The notes beneath the pieces were generated by a model. The model was not told the DNA's origin. It saw nothing but the letters and a program-made list of their open reading frames with translations, and searched no databases. A DNA stretch of 64,000 bases from Iris pallida (Eukaryota; Streptophyta; Magnoliopsida; Asparagales; Iridaceae). This document shows positions 12,848-24,842 of the stretch, in pieces (the stretch's first letter is position 1; the number at the start of each line of letters is the position of its first letter). Location: the NCBI GenBank assembly GCA_029216955.1, contig JANAVB010006999.1, positions 1,412,785-1,476,784 of the forward strand, given 5' to 3'. Position numbers and translations under genes: made by a program.

Positions 12848-12946
12848 TTTTTTTTATTACAACCCACACATACCTATACATCCTCACGGTTAGGAGGATC
12901 GAACCGTGCCGGTCCCATCTGATATCCATGCTGCTTTCCACGTGAA
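12848..12946 (-). mobile_element. Short tRNA-derived SINE (family a)
   Basis: On the minus strand it reads as a short body with a B-box-like GGTTCGATCC and a 3' A-rich tail (the T run at its left edge on the + strand). It aligns with the copies at 14472, 28323, 31132 and 50018. The head is shortened relative to those copies. A decayed flanking repeat (TCCGACAT / GTCCAACAT) remains. Confidence 0.7.
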
Positions 12947-13019
12947 CTGTCCAACATATTTATCCTCTTCTTTTCCTCTCTTGTTTATGACATGATATCT
13001 TTGGTTTGGAGGGTGTGAT

Positions 13020-13578
13020 TAGGGGTGTAAACGAGCCGGACAGACACCAACAATCCACTGTCCGTGTTCTGTCCGAAAATGAAAATGATTCGGACGGACG
13101 GACACGGACTGTCCACTGTTCGAGTTCGGATCGGACAGACACGGACAACCACTGTTCGTTAATTCAATCGGACGGTCCGCGGACGAATTAAATATATTAC
13201 CAAAAACTGTTATTTTATCAAAATACCTTGATAGTTGGTACAAAAAATCAAGTTGAAAGAAAATACAATTGAAGGTTATAGAATATAACAAACAATGGTA
13301 AAAGGTTAACGAAAATTCAGACTGGACAATCAAAATTGATGCAAAACAAAAATGATATGACATAATTGATGCAAAACCAAAATGAGTCTCCACTATCGGA
13401 CGGTCCGCGGACAAATTCGGATCGAACTGGATATGACCGTGTCCGGGTCCGATTTTAAACGGACGAAAAGAAATGTCGAAGTTATGTTCGTTAATTCAAT
13501 CAGACGGCCCGCGGTCGAACCATTTATCGAGCCGGACTCGTATGGACAATGGACTGCTGTGTCCATTTTACAGCCCTA
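13020..13578. mobile_element. Non-autonomous hAT-type MITE, 559 bp
   Basis: Terminal inverted repeats TAGGGGTGTAAA (left) and TTTACAGCCCTA (right), with one internal mismatch, bound the element. It is flanked by a perfect 8-bp direct repeat GGTGTGAT (13012-13019 and 13579-13586), the hAT target-site size. Other array copies, for example near 14639-14652, read through the site without interruption and hold GGTGTGAT once. The interior is rich in CGGAC/GTCCG words in both orientations and has no transposase. Confidence 0.93.
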
Positions 13579-14296
13579 GGTGTGATAACCCTTTCTAAAA
13601 TCCGTATTACTTTATAATCAAAGCTTGTTTATTTTGATTTATATTTTCTTATCTCGATAATGTTTTGGTTTTTAATAATTGAATTCTTGTATCCAGATCG
13701 AACTATGAATCAACTTTTGTATTTCTTGTGATATGATATTCTAATTTTACTATTTATTAATTTAAATTAACTTAAGTCATGAACAACGTTTTCTTAATTT
13801 AGAACTAAATTATTTAGTCAATTATTATTTTACCCCTTCTCACCAACCCAACACCTAGGGGTGAGCGTTCGGTTTATTCGGTTTCAACCGAACCGAAATA
13901 GTCAAAATCAAATGAACCGAAATTCTACAAATCTAAAACCAAATCGAAATTATCCAAAACCAGAACCGAATCGAATCAAACCGAATAACAATTCCGTTTA
14001 TTCGTTCTATTCGACTTCTTCGGTTGGACTATTTCTATTGTATAATGGATAGCGTCCAAAGTTAAAATCGTGGTTAAATAATATTAAAAATTAACGAACT
14101 CACTCCTTTCGGACCTGTAAAGGTGGGATGAAATCTTGAAAGGTAGTTTGATTTCTTGATAGGAGTTTTGTTGAAGTAATAAAGGATACAAATGTTTCCT
14201 TTTGGTGATTTTTGAATTATTTTGCAAATTGGAAAAAGCATCCAACTTTCAAGAAAAAAAATGGTCGCATAAAAAAAACATACAAAAAATGTTTTT

Positions 14297-14303
14297 GTTG
14301 AGA

Positions 14304-14336
<33 letters not shown>

Positions 14337-14376
14337 ACCTTAATCTGGCGCCTTAGACCAACTCGGCCATCTCAAC
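14297..14376 (-). tRNA. tRNA-Leu (anticodon AAG)
   Basis: An 80-nt cytosolic leucine tRNA gene read on the minus strand. The acceptor stem is GTTGAGA with TCTCAAC. The D arm contains GGCCGAGTTGGTC. The anticodon stem CCAGA/TCTGG encloses the 7-nt loop TTAAGGT, giving anticodon AAG, which reads CUU and CUC. The long variable arm and the T arm (GGGTTCAAATCCC) are those of a class II tRNA. There is no intron and no encoded CCA. In transcription order the gene is preceded by a TATA-like TTTATAAAT about 30-40 bp upstream and by an AACAATCAACAA stretch, the CAA motif typical of plant tRNA genes. A T6 run about 10 nt beyond the 3' end would end polymerase III transcription. Confidence 0.95.
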
Positions 14377-14471
14377 TTGTTGATTGTTTTTTCTCTACTA
14401 TTTATAAATAATTGGAAGTTAGGAGTACCTCCTCACTTTGTGAAAAATTAACGAACCAACTTGTCCAACAT

Positions 14472-14575
14472 TTTTTTTTATTACAACCCACACGTCCTCA
14501 CGGTTGGGAAGCTCAAAACCTGCCGGTCCTGCCTGATATCCGCTGCTTTCCACATGAATTACAAGCGGTAGACAT
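14472..14575 (-). mobile_element. Short tRNA-derived SINE (family a) with TSD
   Basis: A 104-bp minus-strand SINE bounded by an 11-bp direct repeat TTGTCCAACAT (14461-14471 and 14576-14586). The 3' A-rich tail is the T run on the left. The body carries a B-box-like GGTTTTGAGC and the ending GTGGGTTGTAATAAA, typical of small plant SINEs. A second, tailless partial copy lies at about 14755-14850. Confidence 0.8.
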
Positions 14576-14919
14576 TTGTCCAACATATTTATCCTCTTCT
14601 TTTCCTTCCTTGCAGATGACATGATATTTTTGGTTTGGAGGGTGTGATAACCCTTTCTAAAAGCCGTATTAATTTATAATAAAAGATTGTTTTATTTTGA
14701 TTTATATTTTTCGTATCTTAGATAATCTTTTGGTTTTGAATAATAGTATATTTACAAACTATACGTCCTTACTGTTGGGAAGCTCGAAACCTGTCGGTCC
14801 TGTCTGGTATCCGCTGCTTTCCACATGAGTTACAAGCGCTAGACATTTGTCCAACATATATTTATCCTCTTCTTTTCCTTCCTTGCTTATGACATGATAT
14901 ATTTGGCTATTTTTGGTTT

Positions 14920-15062
14920 GGAGGGTGTGATAACCCTTTCTAAAACCCGTATTACTTTATAATCGAAGATTGTTTTATTTTGATTTATATTGGAGGGTGT
15001 GATAACCCTTACTAAAACCCGTATTACTTTATCATCGAAGATTGTTTTATTTTGATTTATAC
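14920..15062. repeat. 72-bp tandem duplication
   Basis: Two consecutive copies (14920-14991 and 14992-15062) of a 72-bp unit starting GGAGGGTGTGATAACCCTT and ending in TTTTGATTTATA, with only a few differences. The corresponding place in unit 2 (31310-31390) has one copy, so the duplication is private to unit 1. Confidence 0.9.
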
Positions 15063-15212
15063 TTTCGTATCTTAGATAATCTTTTGGTTTTGAATAATTG
15101 AATTCTTGTATCTGGATTGGACTATGAATCCACTTTTGTATTTCTTGTGATATGATATTCTACGTAATTGTGTACCTTCGGTTAAACTTTGCATTTCGTG
15201 ACTTTAATTATG

Positions 15213-15315
15213 TTTTTTTTTTGGAAATCCCACACACACATTCAATTGGAGGACTCGAACTTTGTCGGTCCCTTCGGGTGTCCGCTCTAATACCACGAGG
15301 CTAGAGAGCTCGGAC
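15213..15315 (-). mobile_element. Short tRNA-derived SINE (family b) with TSD
   Basis: A 103-bp minus-strand SINE between two copies of CTTTAATTATG (15202-15212 and 15316-15326). Read on the minus strand it starts with an A-box-like TAGCCTCGTGGTATTAGAGC, then a B-box-like AGTTCGAGTCC, and ends in an A run. The same insertion is present in unit 2 (31529-31630), so it predates that duplication. A related copy is at 53041. Confidence 0.82.
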
Positions 15316-15326
15316 CTTTAATTATG

Positions 15327-17827
15327 TTAAATCAGTAAAATAATTTATATTCAGAAACAAGACTTCAATACCTTTTAGATGATAGATGATATGTTCCATT
15401 TGCATCATCGGGTTATCTGGAACACTAAATTAATTTTTTTTTTTCCATGAGATCACAATTTTATGAAAATGTTTCTACCAATGCAGTTTTCTCCTGAGCC
15501 AATTTATGTATAGTAGACAATGGATTTTAAGTGTCTGGATTTATATTCGGTTAGAGCATTCGATATCGTATCCGTAACTATATGATATCTCTGAATTTAC
15601 ATGTCGAAGTTATGAGTTACATCTCGTTAAACAGAGACATCCTACTGCAGAATTCTGTTTTGTTCTAGATTTAACACATTTTGGTACAATGCTCGTGTAG
15701 GCCAAACCATAATCTCAATTGCCCTGAATTTGTGTGTGCGCGCTCTTAACTCATATATAAATGATGTCTAACTCGTAGATTTTCAGAATAAAAACTAAAG
15801 TTATTCACCTTTAAAGTTGGAACATAAATTATGTTTTTGTGCATTCCAAATGTAAGAGAAGTGTACATGCTAAGTTATAATTCTGAATGATCCAAAATTT
15901 GTTGAAAAATCTTGTTAAACTGACATACTACTAGTATCATGTTCAAATCTATTTATACACTTGATAATTCACTTTATTAGTACAAAGATATCAAGAGGTT
16001 TATATTGATAAAATTGTCATTACATAGAGGCCCTTTTCGAAGGTATGTCGAAATATCATGTCGTTGTAGAGGCTCTCTTCAGATCGGGCTATCAAGTTGT
16101 CGTTACACAAAGGCGCCCAACGCAGATACATCTGGTTATCATGTCCAGGGCTGGACTTAGTAGGAAGTTCATGAGGCACTTGCCTCGGGCCCAAAAATTT
16201 TAGGAGCACCAAAATTTTATTTTTTTAGTATATATTTATAATATAGTCCATTGCAATTGGGCCCAGTTGAGTTCTTTGTGTGCAGCAAAGAAAACCAAGG
16301 CCTTATAATTGGAATACTTTATTAGAGTTTGTAATTATTTGCTTCTGGCCGGGTGTACTTGAGGGACAAGCACTTCCCTTTTTTTATATTTTCAAAAGAG
16401 GACAAGCAATTTTTTTTTTCTATTCTCATTGTTGGCTCCAAGCACTTCCTTAATTCCTTTCCTCCTCCACATTGCTGATTGCTTCGCATGTGAGTTTTTT
16501 AAAAAAATTAATATTTTTTTATAGTTTTTGATAAATTTGTTATAATACACATCTATTGGATCTTAAAAATTCCCTCCATGCTTCAGTGCTTCTTAGCTAA
16601 TAGCTATTAATATTATCATAAAAAATAACTAAGCAATAATATTAAAAATTATCAAAGTAACCACTATTATTAATTTATATTTGTGTAAGTGAATTTTATA
16701 ATTTATTAAATTTTTTTTTTTTGTAATATTGATGATTAGGTGTGTGTTAATTGTTTTTTTTGTAATTATAATTTATAAATTACGTTTTTGTGTGTTCCAA
16801 ACTTAAGAGAATTTAAAGTGTACGTGCTAAGTTATAATTCTGAATGATCCAAAATTTGTTGAAAAATCTTGTTAATCTGACATACTACTAGTATCATGTT
16901 CAAATCTATTTATACTCATGATGATTCACTTTATTAGTACAAAGATACCAAGAGGTTTATATTGATAAATTGTCATACATAGAGGCTCTTTTCGAAGGTA
17001 TGTCAAAATATCATGTCGTTATAGAGGCTCTCTTCAGATGTACATCGAGCTATCAAGTTGTCATTACATAGAGGTGCCCTATGCGGATACGTCTGGTTAC
17101 CATGTCATCATAGATGCCCTCTACGAAGGTACGTCGGATAATCATGTCGTCATGGAGCCTCCCTACGGGAGTACGTTGGACAATTATGTCGTCAAAATTA
17201 CTTTACATGATTAACCAATACGTCCAATTTTTTTACTTGAATAATCATGCTGTCAAAGGAACTTCACATGAATTAACTAGCCCATCACTTGACCTGAACT
17301 AATTATAATGTTGTCAAGTTAAACTTTACACCATCCTATATAATTGAAAACTCCTAGAATGATAAATCGGTTTTCATAACACATGATCACTTATATAGAA
17401 GATTATTATTGAAATTTGTTCCTTGGTGAGTTAATAATTGTAGACGTTAACAATTAAGATAATAGTTTCATCACATCCATGTTTTATTTTTTCGTGCTTT
17501 CTACAATCAAAGGCTATGTCATTTGATAACCTAGTATTTGTTCGCTAGGTATGTAACTGAATCAGATGAGACCCTTCAATCATACAATACGAGGGAGAAT
17601 GGTGCAACATGAATATAAAGACGAACATGAAGATTTTTTTTTTTTTAGTATCTCAGCAATAGATATAATCTTAATTTGTCTATGTAGTTCTACTTTTGGC
17701 GTTGTACGTAATTCGATTGTATTTAGACTATTGCGCCCCAAGTTGAACAAGTTGTCGTTACACAGAGGCTCCATACAGGGTGTACGTCATGTTATCATGA
17801 CGTCATAGAGGCTTTTCAAAAGTATAT
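15327..17827. repeat. AT-rich block with internal direct repeat and degenerate ~45-bp tandem motif
   Basis: No gene. A segment at about 15830-16145 recurs at about 16785-17100 as a direct repeat with moderate divergence; between them is a sequence starting near 16144 (TGTCCAGGGCTGG) that looks transposon-derived. From 16017 to 16145, again from 16975 to 17205, and at 17750-17815, the sequence is built from variants of a unit of about 45 bp containing TGTCGTCATAGAGGCTC followed by GAAGGTACGTCGGATAATCA. The whole block recurs in unit 2 (31640-33414 and 42359-43098). The function of the 45-bp motif is unknown to me. Confidence 0.7.
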
Positions 17828-17988
17828 TGAATGGGCCCAGCTGAAGTATCTCAAATCAAACTTACATTCTTTTAGAATTTTCACTATTGACAGAATGCAC
17901 TAATCATTAGGGGTAAGTCCAACAAAACTTCGGGCTTTTGCGCCCCAGACCTAGGGTGTCTCGCACAAGGTCGGAGTTGCTGAGGTGC

Positions 17989-18238
17989 TGTGAAACCCAT
18001 AGTTTGCAAATAATTATTAATTAATGTTTTATTAGTATTTCGAAAATTATTATTATTATTATTATTATTAATATTATTATTAAATATTTTTGGTGTGAAA
18101 AAGGAATTTCGAAAATTATAAACAAACATGAATTTTTGGATTTTGAGCCCAGACCCAGGCCTGAGCCCAACCTTTTTCCCAATTCTTTCTCTCTTCTTAA
18201 ATCTAATATTTGACTTGGTTAATAATGAAAATAAGTAA

Positions 18239-18274
<36 letters not shown>

Positions 18275-20875
18275 GTTGAGCCGGTCCAAATTGGACCAGC
18301 AATCCCGTACTCTTGCAAACCACCTTACTCTTTTCTCTTCCGTAGATTCCTCTCCTCCACACATATTCACCCCCACTCCCCTTAATAAACTCCCCACGTC
18401 CCTCTCACAGAACCCACGATCACTCTCACAAAACTCTCAAGTCTCTTCTCTCTCTCTCACCTTTCCCATATCTCTCTCTGTGGTAAAGAACTCACAAAAA
18501 CCCACTCTCAACCTCATCTCTCTCTCTCTCTGTGGGAGAAGCCCCAAACCGAAACCCCTTTTCCCCGAGCTCGCGCCGCTCCCCCGCGCGACCTCCCCGA
18601 CCGCGCCCCTCCGCGGCCATCCGCCGTCATCCAGCGCGTGCGACGACCCCCTGCGAGCGCCGCCTCCCGCGAGCGCCGCCTCCGCGCCGCCCCTCTCTGT
18701 CCAGCACCCGGCGGTGCTCCTCCTCGAGCCCGCTCCTCCCGCGGCCATCCGCGGTGTCCGCCGCCGTCCCGAGGCCGGCGACCCCCTCTGCCCGTCGGCA
18801 GAACCCCGACCCCCTCTGCGGCTTCCCGTCGCTGCTGTCCAGCGCGACCTTTTCCCGCCGTAGCCGCTTCCCGCGGTTCTTTGCTGTCCCCGTCGGCGTT
18901 TCCGCTGTCCGTGGACTCTCGTCGCTGTTCGGGACTTCGACCTGCTGCCGACTTAGTTCGGATTTCTTTCCCGAGATTTTTCCCGCGGCTCCCCGCCAAC
19001 GGAAACTGGTAATTTCTGGATAATCTCAGTAGTTCGTCCCCCGTAGAGTCGATGATGATAGATCGGTCCCCCGGTTCCCTCTCGGGAATCCGGTTAGCTG
19101 CGTTATAATTTTCGTTAGCTGCGTTAGTTTGATTTCCTGTGTTTACTTGCTGGGTGGTTGTGAATTGGATGGTTTATGGAGTCCCGGATATTTCGGGAAT
19201 TATTCTGGTGGTGTTGGGATTATTTTGGTGGATTTCTGTGGACAATTTTTGGTTGGAAAATATTTGCAGGTATTTGTTGGCGCACTTCCCAGTTTTGGGT
19301 TTGTCCCGAAATAGAGGAAGTGCTGCCCAATTTTTTTTACAAAAACTATATTTTATTAATTTCAAAACTGGCTTTCGAAAATAAATTTCCAAAACCGATT
19401 TTCGGGCGACGACCGTACCGGTCTGTGGGCCCCGGCGAAATGCAAACGTACCGGTCCGACCGGACGTTGAGGCATAAACCGAATTTTGAGGAAATGGACC
19501 GAGTCTGAGACTCTCAGTTTCATTTTTAATTATTATATTTTTTAGGCTAATTATTATAGTCATTTAAATTCTGCACTTTAATTATTTAATTTCAGTCATT
19601 TTTCTATTATTTTATGTAAAGGAAATTTGTACCGGGCATAAGCCCACCCTAGGACCATTAGCTGTGCCAATGTATTTGTGTAGCGTAGTTATTTTATTTT
19701 TATTTCAGGTGGATGTGATTTGGGTGGTTTCTGGATTAGTTGTATAAACGTAGATTATATCGCGATTAACTGGTTAATTACGACATTTAGTAAAATGAAT
19801 AAAATATTATTAACTCACGGTTTGTCACAAAAAAGGAAACTGTATTTTTATATACATATTATGAAACACAAAGTTTTCCAAATTGTAATTGATTCTTGCG
19901 ATTTTCCAAATTATATTTGATTCTCGGAATTTTCCAAATAAACCAATTAACTGGCTTAATCAACGCACGTAGTTGCGACGTAACCGTTAGCTGTAGTTTA
20001 AAACAACTTAAAACTTGACTAGGACATGACTACTAGAGATTGCAACTAGCACACTTAGTCTGGTTATTCAGGATTCTAAATCGAGTTCTCAACTGTAGGA
20101 ACTCGAAGTCGTACCTGACGTCCTCCTCGGTACCGATCTGTTCTTCCAGTCAAACTAAATTCAAGGCAAGTATAGTTTGTGTTAGTTTACAGTTATTTAC
20201 TTAATCGTTTTACTGCATGTCTAAACCACGTCTCAAACACGAAACTCTCACCGAGAGTACTGTACTGTAACTACTGTAACTATTGGGGACTGGGGAATAG
20301 CGTAATGATTATGACCATACTGTAACAAAACCCCCTTATCCATTACTGTAACAAACCCAAGCCGGTCATATGTCATTACCTATTCAAATCACTGTTTTCT
20401 ACTGTAACAAACATGTTTTAAAACTGTTTAGAACTGCATGATTCTATTTCTTATTTAACTGTTTAATTAGCATGAATTGTACTTTGCTCCCTCCTGACTG
20501 GAGACAACATTTTAGGTAACACTGAGGATGACGAGCTATACTATAATAGCTACTACGATCCGGTCCTCTACCCTGTGACTATACCGGAGCCGTCCCCGGA
20601 GGACGCTGATCCTGAGGCGACGGAACCAGATTGCTAGATTTCTTTTTCAGCATTTCTTTCTTGGAGTTGTAGTTTGATTTTCTGCATTTTCATTTCCAGA
20701 TGTATTCTGAATATTTCATTAAACTGAATTTCAATTCCGAATAAAAGTTGTGACAAATATATCTGTGTTGTTGTGTGGTTGCCTGCTACTGAACAGCTTA
20801 CTGCCGCCGTCTCATCAACGGCGCAGGCTGGGCATGATCCGACTTGACCCAAATAGTTGGGATCGGGTCGTGACA
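17989..20875 (+). repeat. 5' LTR of the Gypsy element
   Basis: A 2887-bp LTR. It contains a (TA)n run (18243-18272), pyrimidine-rich sequence, then a GC-rich segment (about 18560-18990) and AT-rich sequence with several TACTGTAAC words (20255-20410). Long overlapping open frames on both strands of the GC-rich part look like composition effects. Near its end a splice-acceptor-like TTTTAG is followed by an acidic open frame (about 20513-20636) ending in a stop codon. Confidence 0.93.
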
Positions 20876-23800
20876 TGTTTTCAGTGGTGGCCCATGCAGG
20901 TCCACAACAAACAACAACTTAGGAAAACATACCTAGAAACAATTAGAACACTAGAACATTGATTTGTCACGACATAGGTCCGATTTATATATAAATAAAT
21001 ATTTTTGCTTGATTATAGACCGGTAGGCTACCTTGCTTATGTGTGCGTCCTAAACCTTCCAGAGAATGACCATTGATCAAATCCTACTGGCAATAAGGTG
21101 TCATCTCCGGATCATACCCCATCTCCTCAACCAAGCCCAGGGTCCTTTCCCTCGCGGCTGTTTGACCGTCCTCATAGTGCATCCAGTGAAGTTTTTCCTA
21201 CACTGGCGATTCCTACCTCATCTCAAACCAAGTTGCATTTCCTTGGTGGAGTATTCATTTTTGTTGCTCCACCAGTACCAGCAATCATCTTCCAAATGGT
21301 TGTCCTATTTCAAGAAATCCTGGAGTTCCAGAAAGCTCAAGATGAAGCCCAGCAGGAACAGAAGAATATCACGAGAGAAGACATGAAGAACGTCATGATG
21401 TAGCCTTAGTTATCCCCAACCAAGTTAGAGCAGAACTTTTGTCCTAGGAAGGATACCCTTGAATCTAGAAGATATTTGGGTCCCAGCAAGTACTCTACTT
21501 TCCGGCAGCCTTGTCGTAAGAAGCTATGGGCTTGTAACTACTGCAAGAGGCCTGGTCATCAGGCCGTTAGTTGCCGCAAGAGATTGGGACAATGTTTGGC
21601 ATATGGATCTGCTAAACATTGGGTAAAGGACTGCCCTTATCTTTCCATCAAACCAGAGCTCATATCCCAGCAACACCTGTTAGGCCACAACCTAGGGACC
21701 CTCTTCCTATCCAGCAGACCCTGCCCTTACAATAAGGCATAATGCATACTCGAGGTTCAAAGAAAAGGAAGCAGTTGGAGACTGCTCATACAAGAGCCAG
21801 AACCATGAGGAATAGTACCTAGAACCGCTGTATAGCATCATCTTTTTGGAAGTTGTAACAGGATGTTCTTAGATCAATCATAAGAGTTTTTGCTGGAATT
21901 CTCCACATGAATAGAAGTTTTTGTTACACCCTTATGGCAGATGTTTTTCCTGATAGTCTCCCCGGATTATCCCAGATCTAGACATAGGATTCATCCCTGA
22001 CCTAGTCCCCGGCTCTTTCCCTAAATTCTAAAGGATGTTACAGAGTCAACCCGAAGGTGGCCAAGAAGATGAAGGACCAGATCAATGAAGGCTCTAGGAT
22101 TTATTCAGGGTGGAATTTCACCTTAGGGAACACCTATCTTGTTTGTGCCCAAGAAGGATGGAACAACGGATATGTATCGATTACCAGACACTAAAGAACA
22201 AGTACTTTCTGCCCGGATCGAGGATCTGTTTGATCTGGTTGTGTGGAGTTAGGGTGTTTCGAAGTTTGACTTAAGATTTGACTACCATCAAATCAAAGTC
22301 AGGAAAGAGGACATTTCCAAGACGGCGTTCAAACACCAAGTATGGGAAGTTTTCTTTGGTCAGGACGTTAGACTGACAAATGCTCCTGCTGTGTTCATGA
22401 ATCTCATGAACAGAGATTTTCATCAGTATTTGAATCAGTTTATCTTCTCCATCGATAACATTCTGATATATTTGAAGACTGAAGAAGAGCATGAAGAACA
22501 CCTGAGGAAGTTTTGGAAACTTTGAGGAAAAAGAAGTTTTATGGTAAGTTATCTGAACGTAGATTTTTGACAAGGTGGACTGGCCATGCTGTCAAGAGAA
22601 GAAATTTCGATGGAAGATAGCTGTTGTTGAAGAGTGGTATACCCCAAGTTCAATTCGGAAGATTCTTGAACTTAGCCGACTACTATCAGAAGTTCGTGAA
22701 GGATTTCGCCAAGATTGTTGAGCCAATGACGAAGCTCACTTGGAAGAATGAAGAGTTCATCTGAACGAAAAGTTTGCCAGTCGGCATTGAGGAGCTGAAG
22801 AAGAGACTTACCACTACACCAATCCTTGCGCTACCCGCCGGAACCGGTGGTTTCTCAATTTATAGTAATGCCTCTGGAAAAGGACTGGGTTGCGTTCTTC
22901 AACAACGTGAGAAAGTAATTGCTTACTCATATAGGCAACTACAGACTCATGAGAAGAATTATCCCACACCTAATTTGAATTGCTGCGATTATCTTTACTT
23001 TGAAGCTTTGGAAGCATGATTTTTATGGAAAGGGAGTGAAATGTAAACGGACTACAAGAGTCTGAAATATGTCTTCACTTAGAAAGGGCTGAATGTTAGA
23101 CTAAGAAGATGGCTGAAGCAGAGGAAGGATTACGACATCAACCTGCAGTACCATTCAGGTAAGGCTAATGTGTTCGCTGATGCACTTGGTCGATACTGAT
23201 GGCGAAGTTCTTAACCAAAGACTAGCACCTGCTAGAAGACATCGAGAAGTTTGGACTGGAGGTTATACTACCTGGAGATAGAAGGACGGAGCTGGATGAT
23301 GATTCAGTATTGATGAAGTTCGAGGCTGAGGGATAAAAATCAAGAGAACGTAGTTTCAAAATGAGGCACTTTGCAGGCTTAGAGATCAAGTGTTGGCAGG
23401 AACACTCGAGGGTTTCTAAATTGATCAGTATTGGAACTCTGAAGAATGGTACGAGACTTTGCGTATCGGCTGACAAACGGAGGAGCGAGTTGATGAAAGA
23501 AATGCACCAGTCGCAGTATTCCATAAATTCAGGAGATAATAAGATGTATCGGAATATGCCTCCATTGATTGGTGTTATGGAATAAAGAAGGACAATTCCA
23601 GGTATGGGATTAGATGTGAATTTGTCAACATGAGGAATTTAACAAGAGGACAACAAGCTTGTTGATGTCGCTGGACAATTCGGAGTGGAAGTAGAAGCAT
23701 ATAACAATGAACTTTGAGTAAGGATTGCCTTGTTCCCAAGGAGGGAAGGGCACCAATTGGATTATTATAAACCGACTGACTAAGTCGGCACACTTTATTT

Positions 23801-24546
23801 TTCCTTCAAAGTGGGTTTATCCACTAAGAAGTTGGCAGCATTGTACGAGAGGCACATTTACCGGATTCATGGAGTACCGCGGGACGAGCAATCAGAGAGG
23901 TCAAACCAGACGCTTGAAGATGTATTGAGATTTTGCGTCTCGGAATTTGGTAGGTCTTGGGAAGACCAAATTGCATTTGGTGAAGTTTCTCCTACCAGAG
24001 GAACAATTAGTTTTGACGGAGCTGGAAATTGAGGCCAGACGTTACATTTCGGACCCGAGTCACATTTTGGATAATTCAGAGCTGAAGATTGGAATCAACC
24101 TTTTCAGTGCCAGAGAAACCAGTTGCAAGCCTAGTCAGAGATGAGAAAAAAATCAGATTTTGAGCCATCACTTAAACTCCATTTCCTCCTCCTTTTGTCG
24201 TTCTAAACTTGACTGATGCTGCTAAGTTAGCCTAGTTTTGCAAACTATTTCTTTAATCAAGCTTGATCATGACAGTATTTTATTGGGTGCACCCACTAAT
24301 ATATTGTCTAATCAGGACCGGTGCATGATGGTCTGATCAACCTCGTGTACTTTGGTTCGCTTTTGTTTTCTTTCTGCATGGATGTCACCATAAATGAAAC
24401 TTGTCCCTAAACCGTCTCATCCATGACTGCCTTGGAAATTCTTATGGTTGGACCTGAGCTACGGGCGCAGTACCCGTACCTGTTTGTCTATTCTATCCCT
24501 AACCTTGCTTTAATTTCGAGGACGAAATTTTCTAAGGAGGGAAGAT
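20876..24546 (+). pseudogene. Degenerate gag-pol interior of the Gypsy element
   Basis: Traces of a Gypsy polyprotein in the expected order, broken by many stops and shifts. At about 21533-21574 there is a gag zinc knuckle CNYCKRPGHQAVSC (CX2CX4HX4C), followed at about 21590-21640 by a second knuckle whose second cysteine is replaced by tyrosine. Reverse transcriptase similarity runs from about 22140 (VPKKDG) through 22500, RNase H from about 22790 to 23200, and integrase core or C-terminal traces from about 23640 to 24130. The protease region is not recognisable. The normal interior of autonomous Gypsy elements is about 4.5-6 kb, so parts are also deleted. No product is expected. Confidence 0.85.
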
Positions 24547-24794
24547 TGTGAAACCCATAGTTTGCAAATAATTATTAATTAATGTTTTATTAGTATTTCG
24601 AAAATTATTATTATTATTATTATTATTAATATTATTATTAAATATTTTTGGTGTGAAAAAGGAATTTCGAAAATTATAAACAAACATGGATTTTTGGATT
24701 TTGAGCCCAGACCCAGGCCTGAGCCCAACCTTTTTCCCAATTCTTTCTCTCTTCTTAAATCTAATATTTGACTTGGTTAATAATGAAAATAAGT

Positions 24795-24842
<48 letters not shown>

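Larger units (their letters stand above)
12173..17827. repeat. Unit 1 of the tRNA-Leu repeat array
   Basis: The unit starts at TGAATGGGCCCAGCTGA, a start shared with 17828 and 43099. Order inside: a leader segment, a degenerate tRNA-Leu (12660), a tRNA-derived SINE, a hAT MITE (13020), a fragment rich in CGGTTTATTCGG/CCGAACCG words (about 13860-14050), an intact tRNA-Leu (14297), a second SINE (14472), a 72-bp tandem duplication, SINE-b (15213), then an AT-rich block with short degenerate repeats. From about 14930 to the end it aligns by eye with 31310-33414 plus 42359-43098 of unit 2. It is 5.65 kb and is the most diverged of the three leaders. Confidence 0.85.

Noticed and set aside
18210..19023. 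Long overlapping ORFs on both strands in the GC-rich part of the 5' LTR, repeated at 24841-25591
   Set aside because: They overlap in several frames on both strands, have low-complexity Pro/Ser/Arg/Ala composition and occur inside LTRs; they follow from GC-rich sequence without stops, and no domain is recognisable.
23222..23793. Minus-strand ORFs within the Gypsy interior
   Set aside because: They are antisense to the degenerate RNase H and integrase regions.
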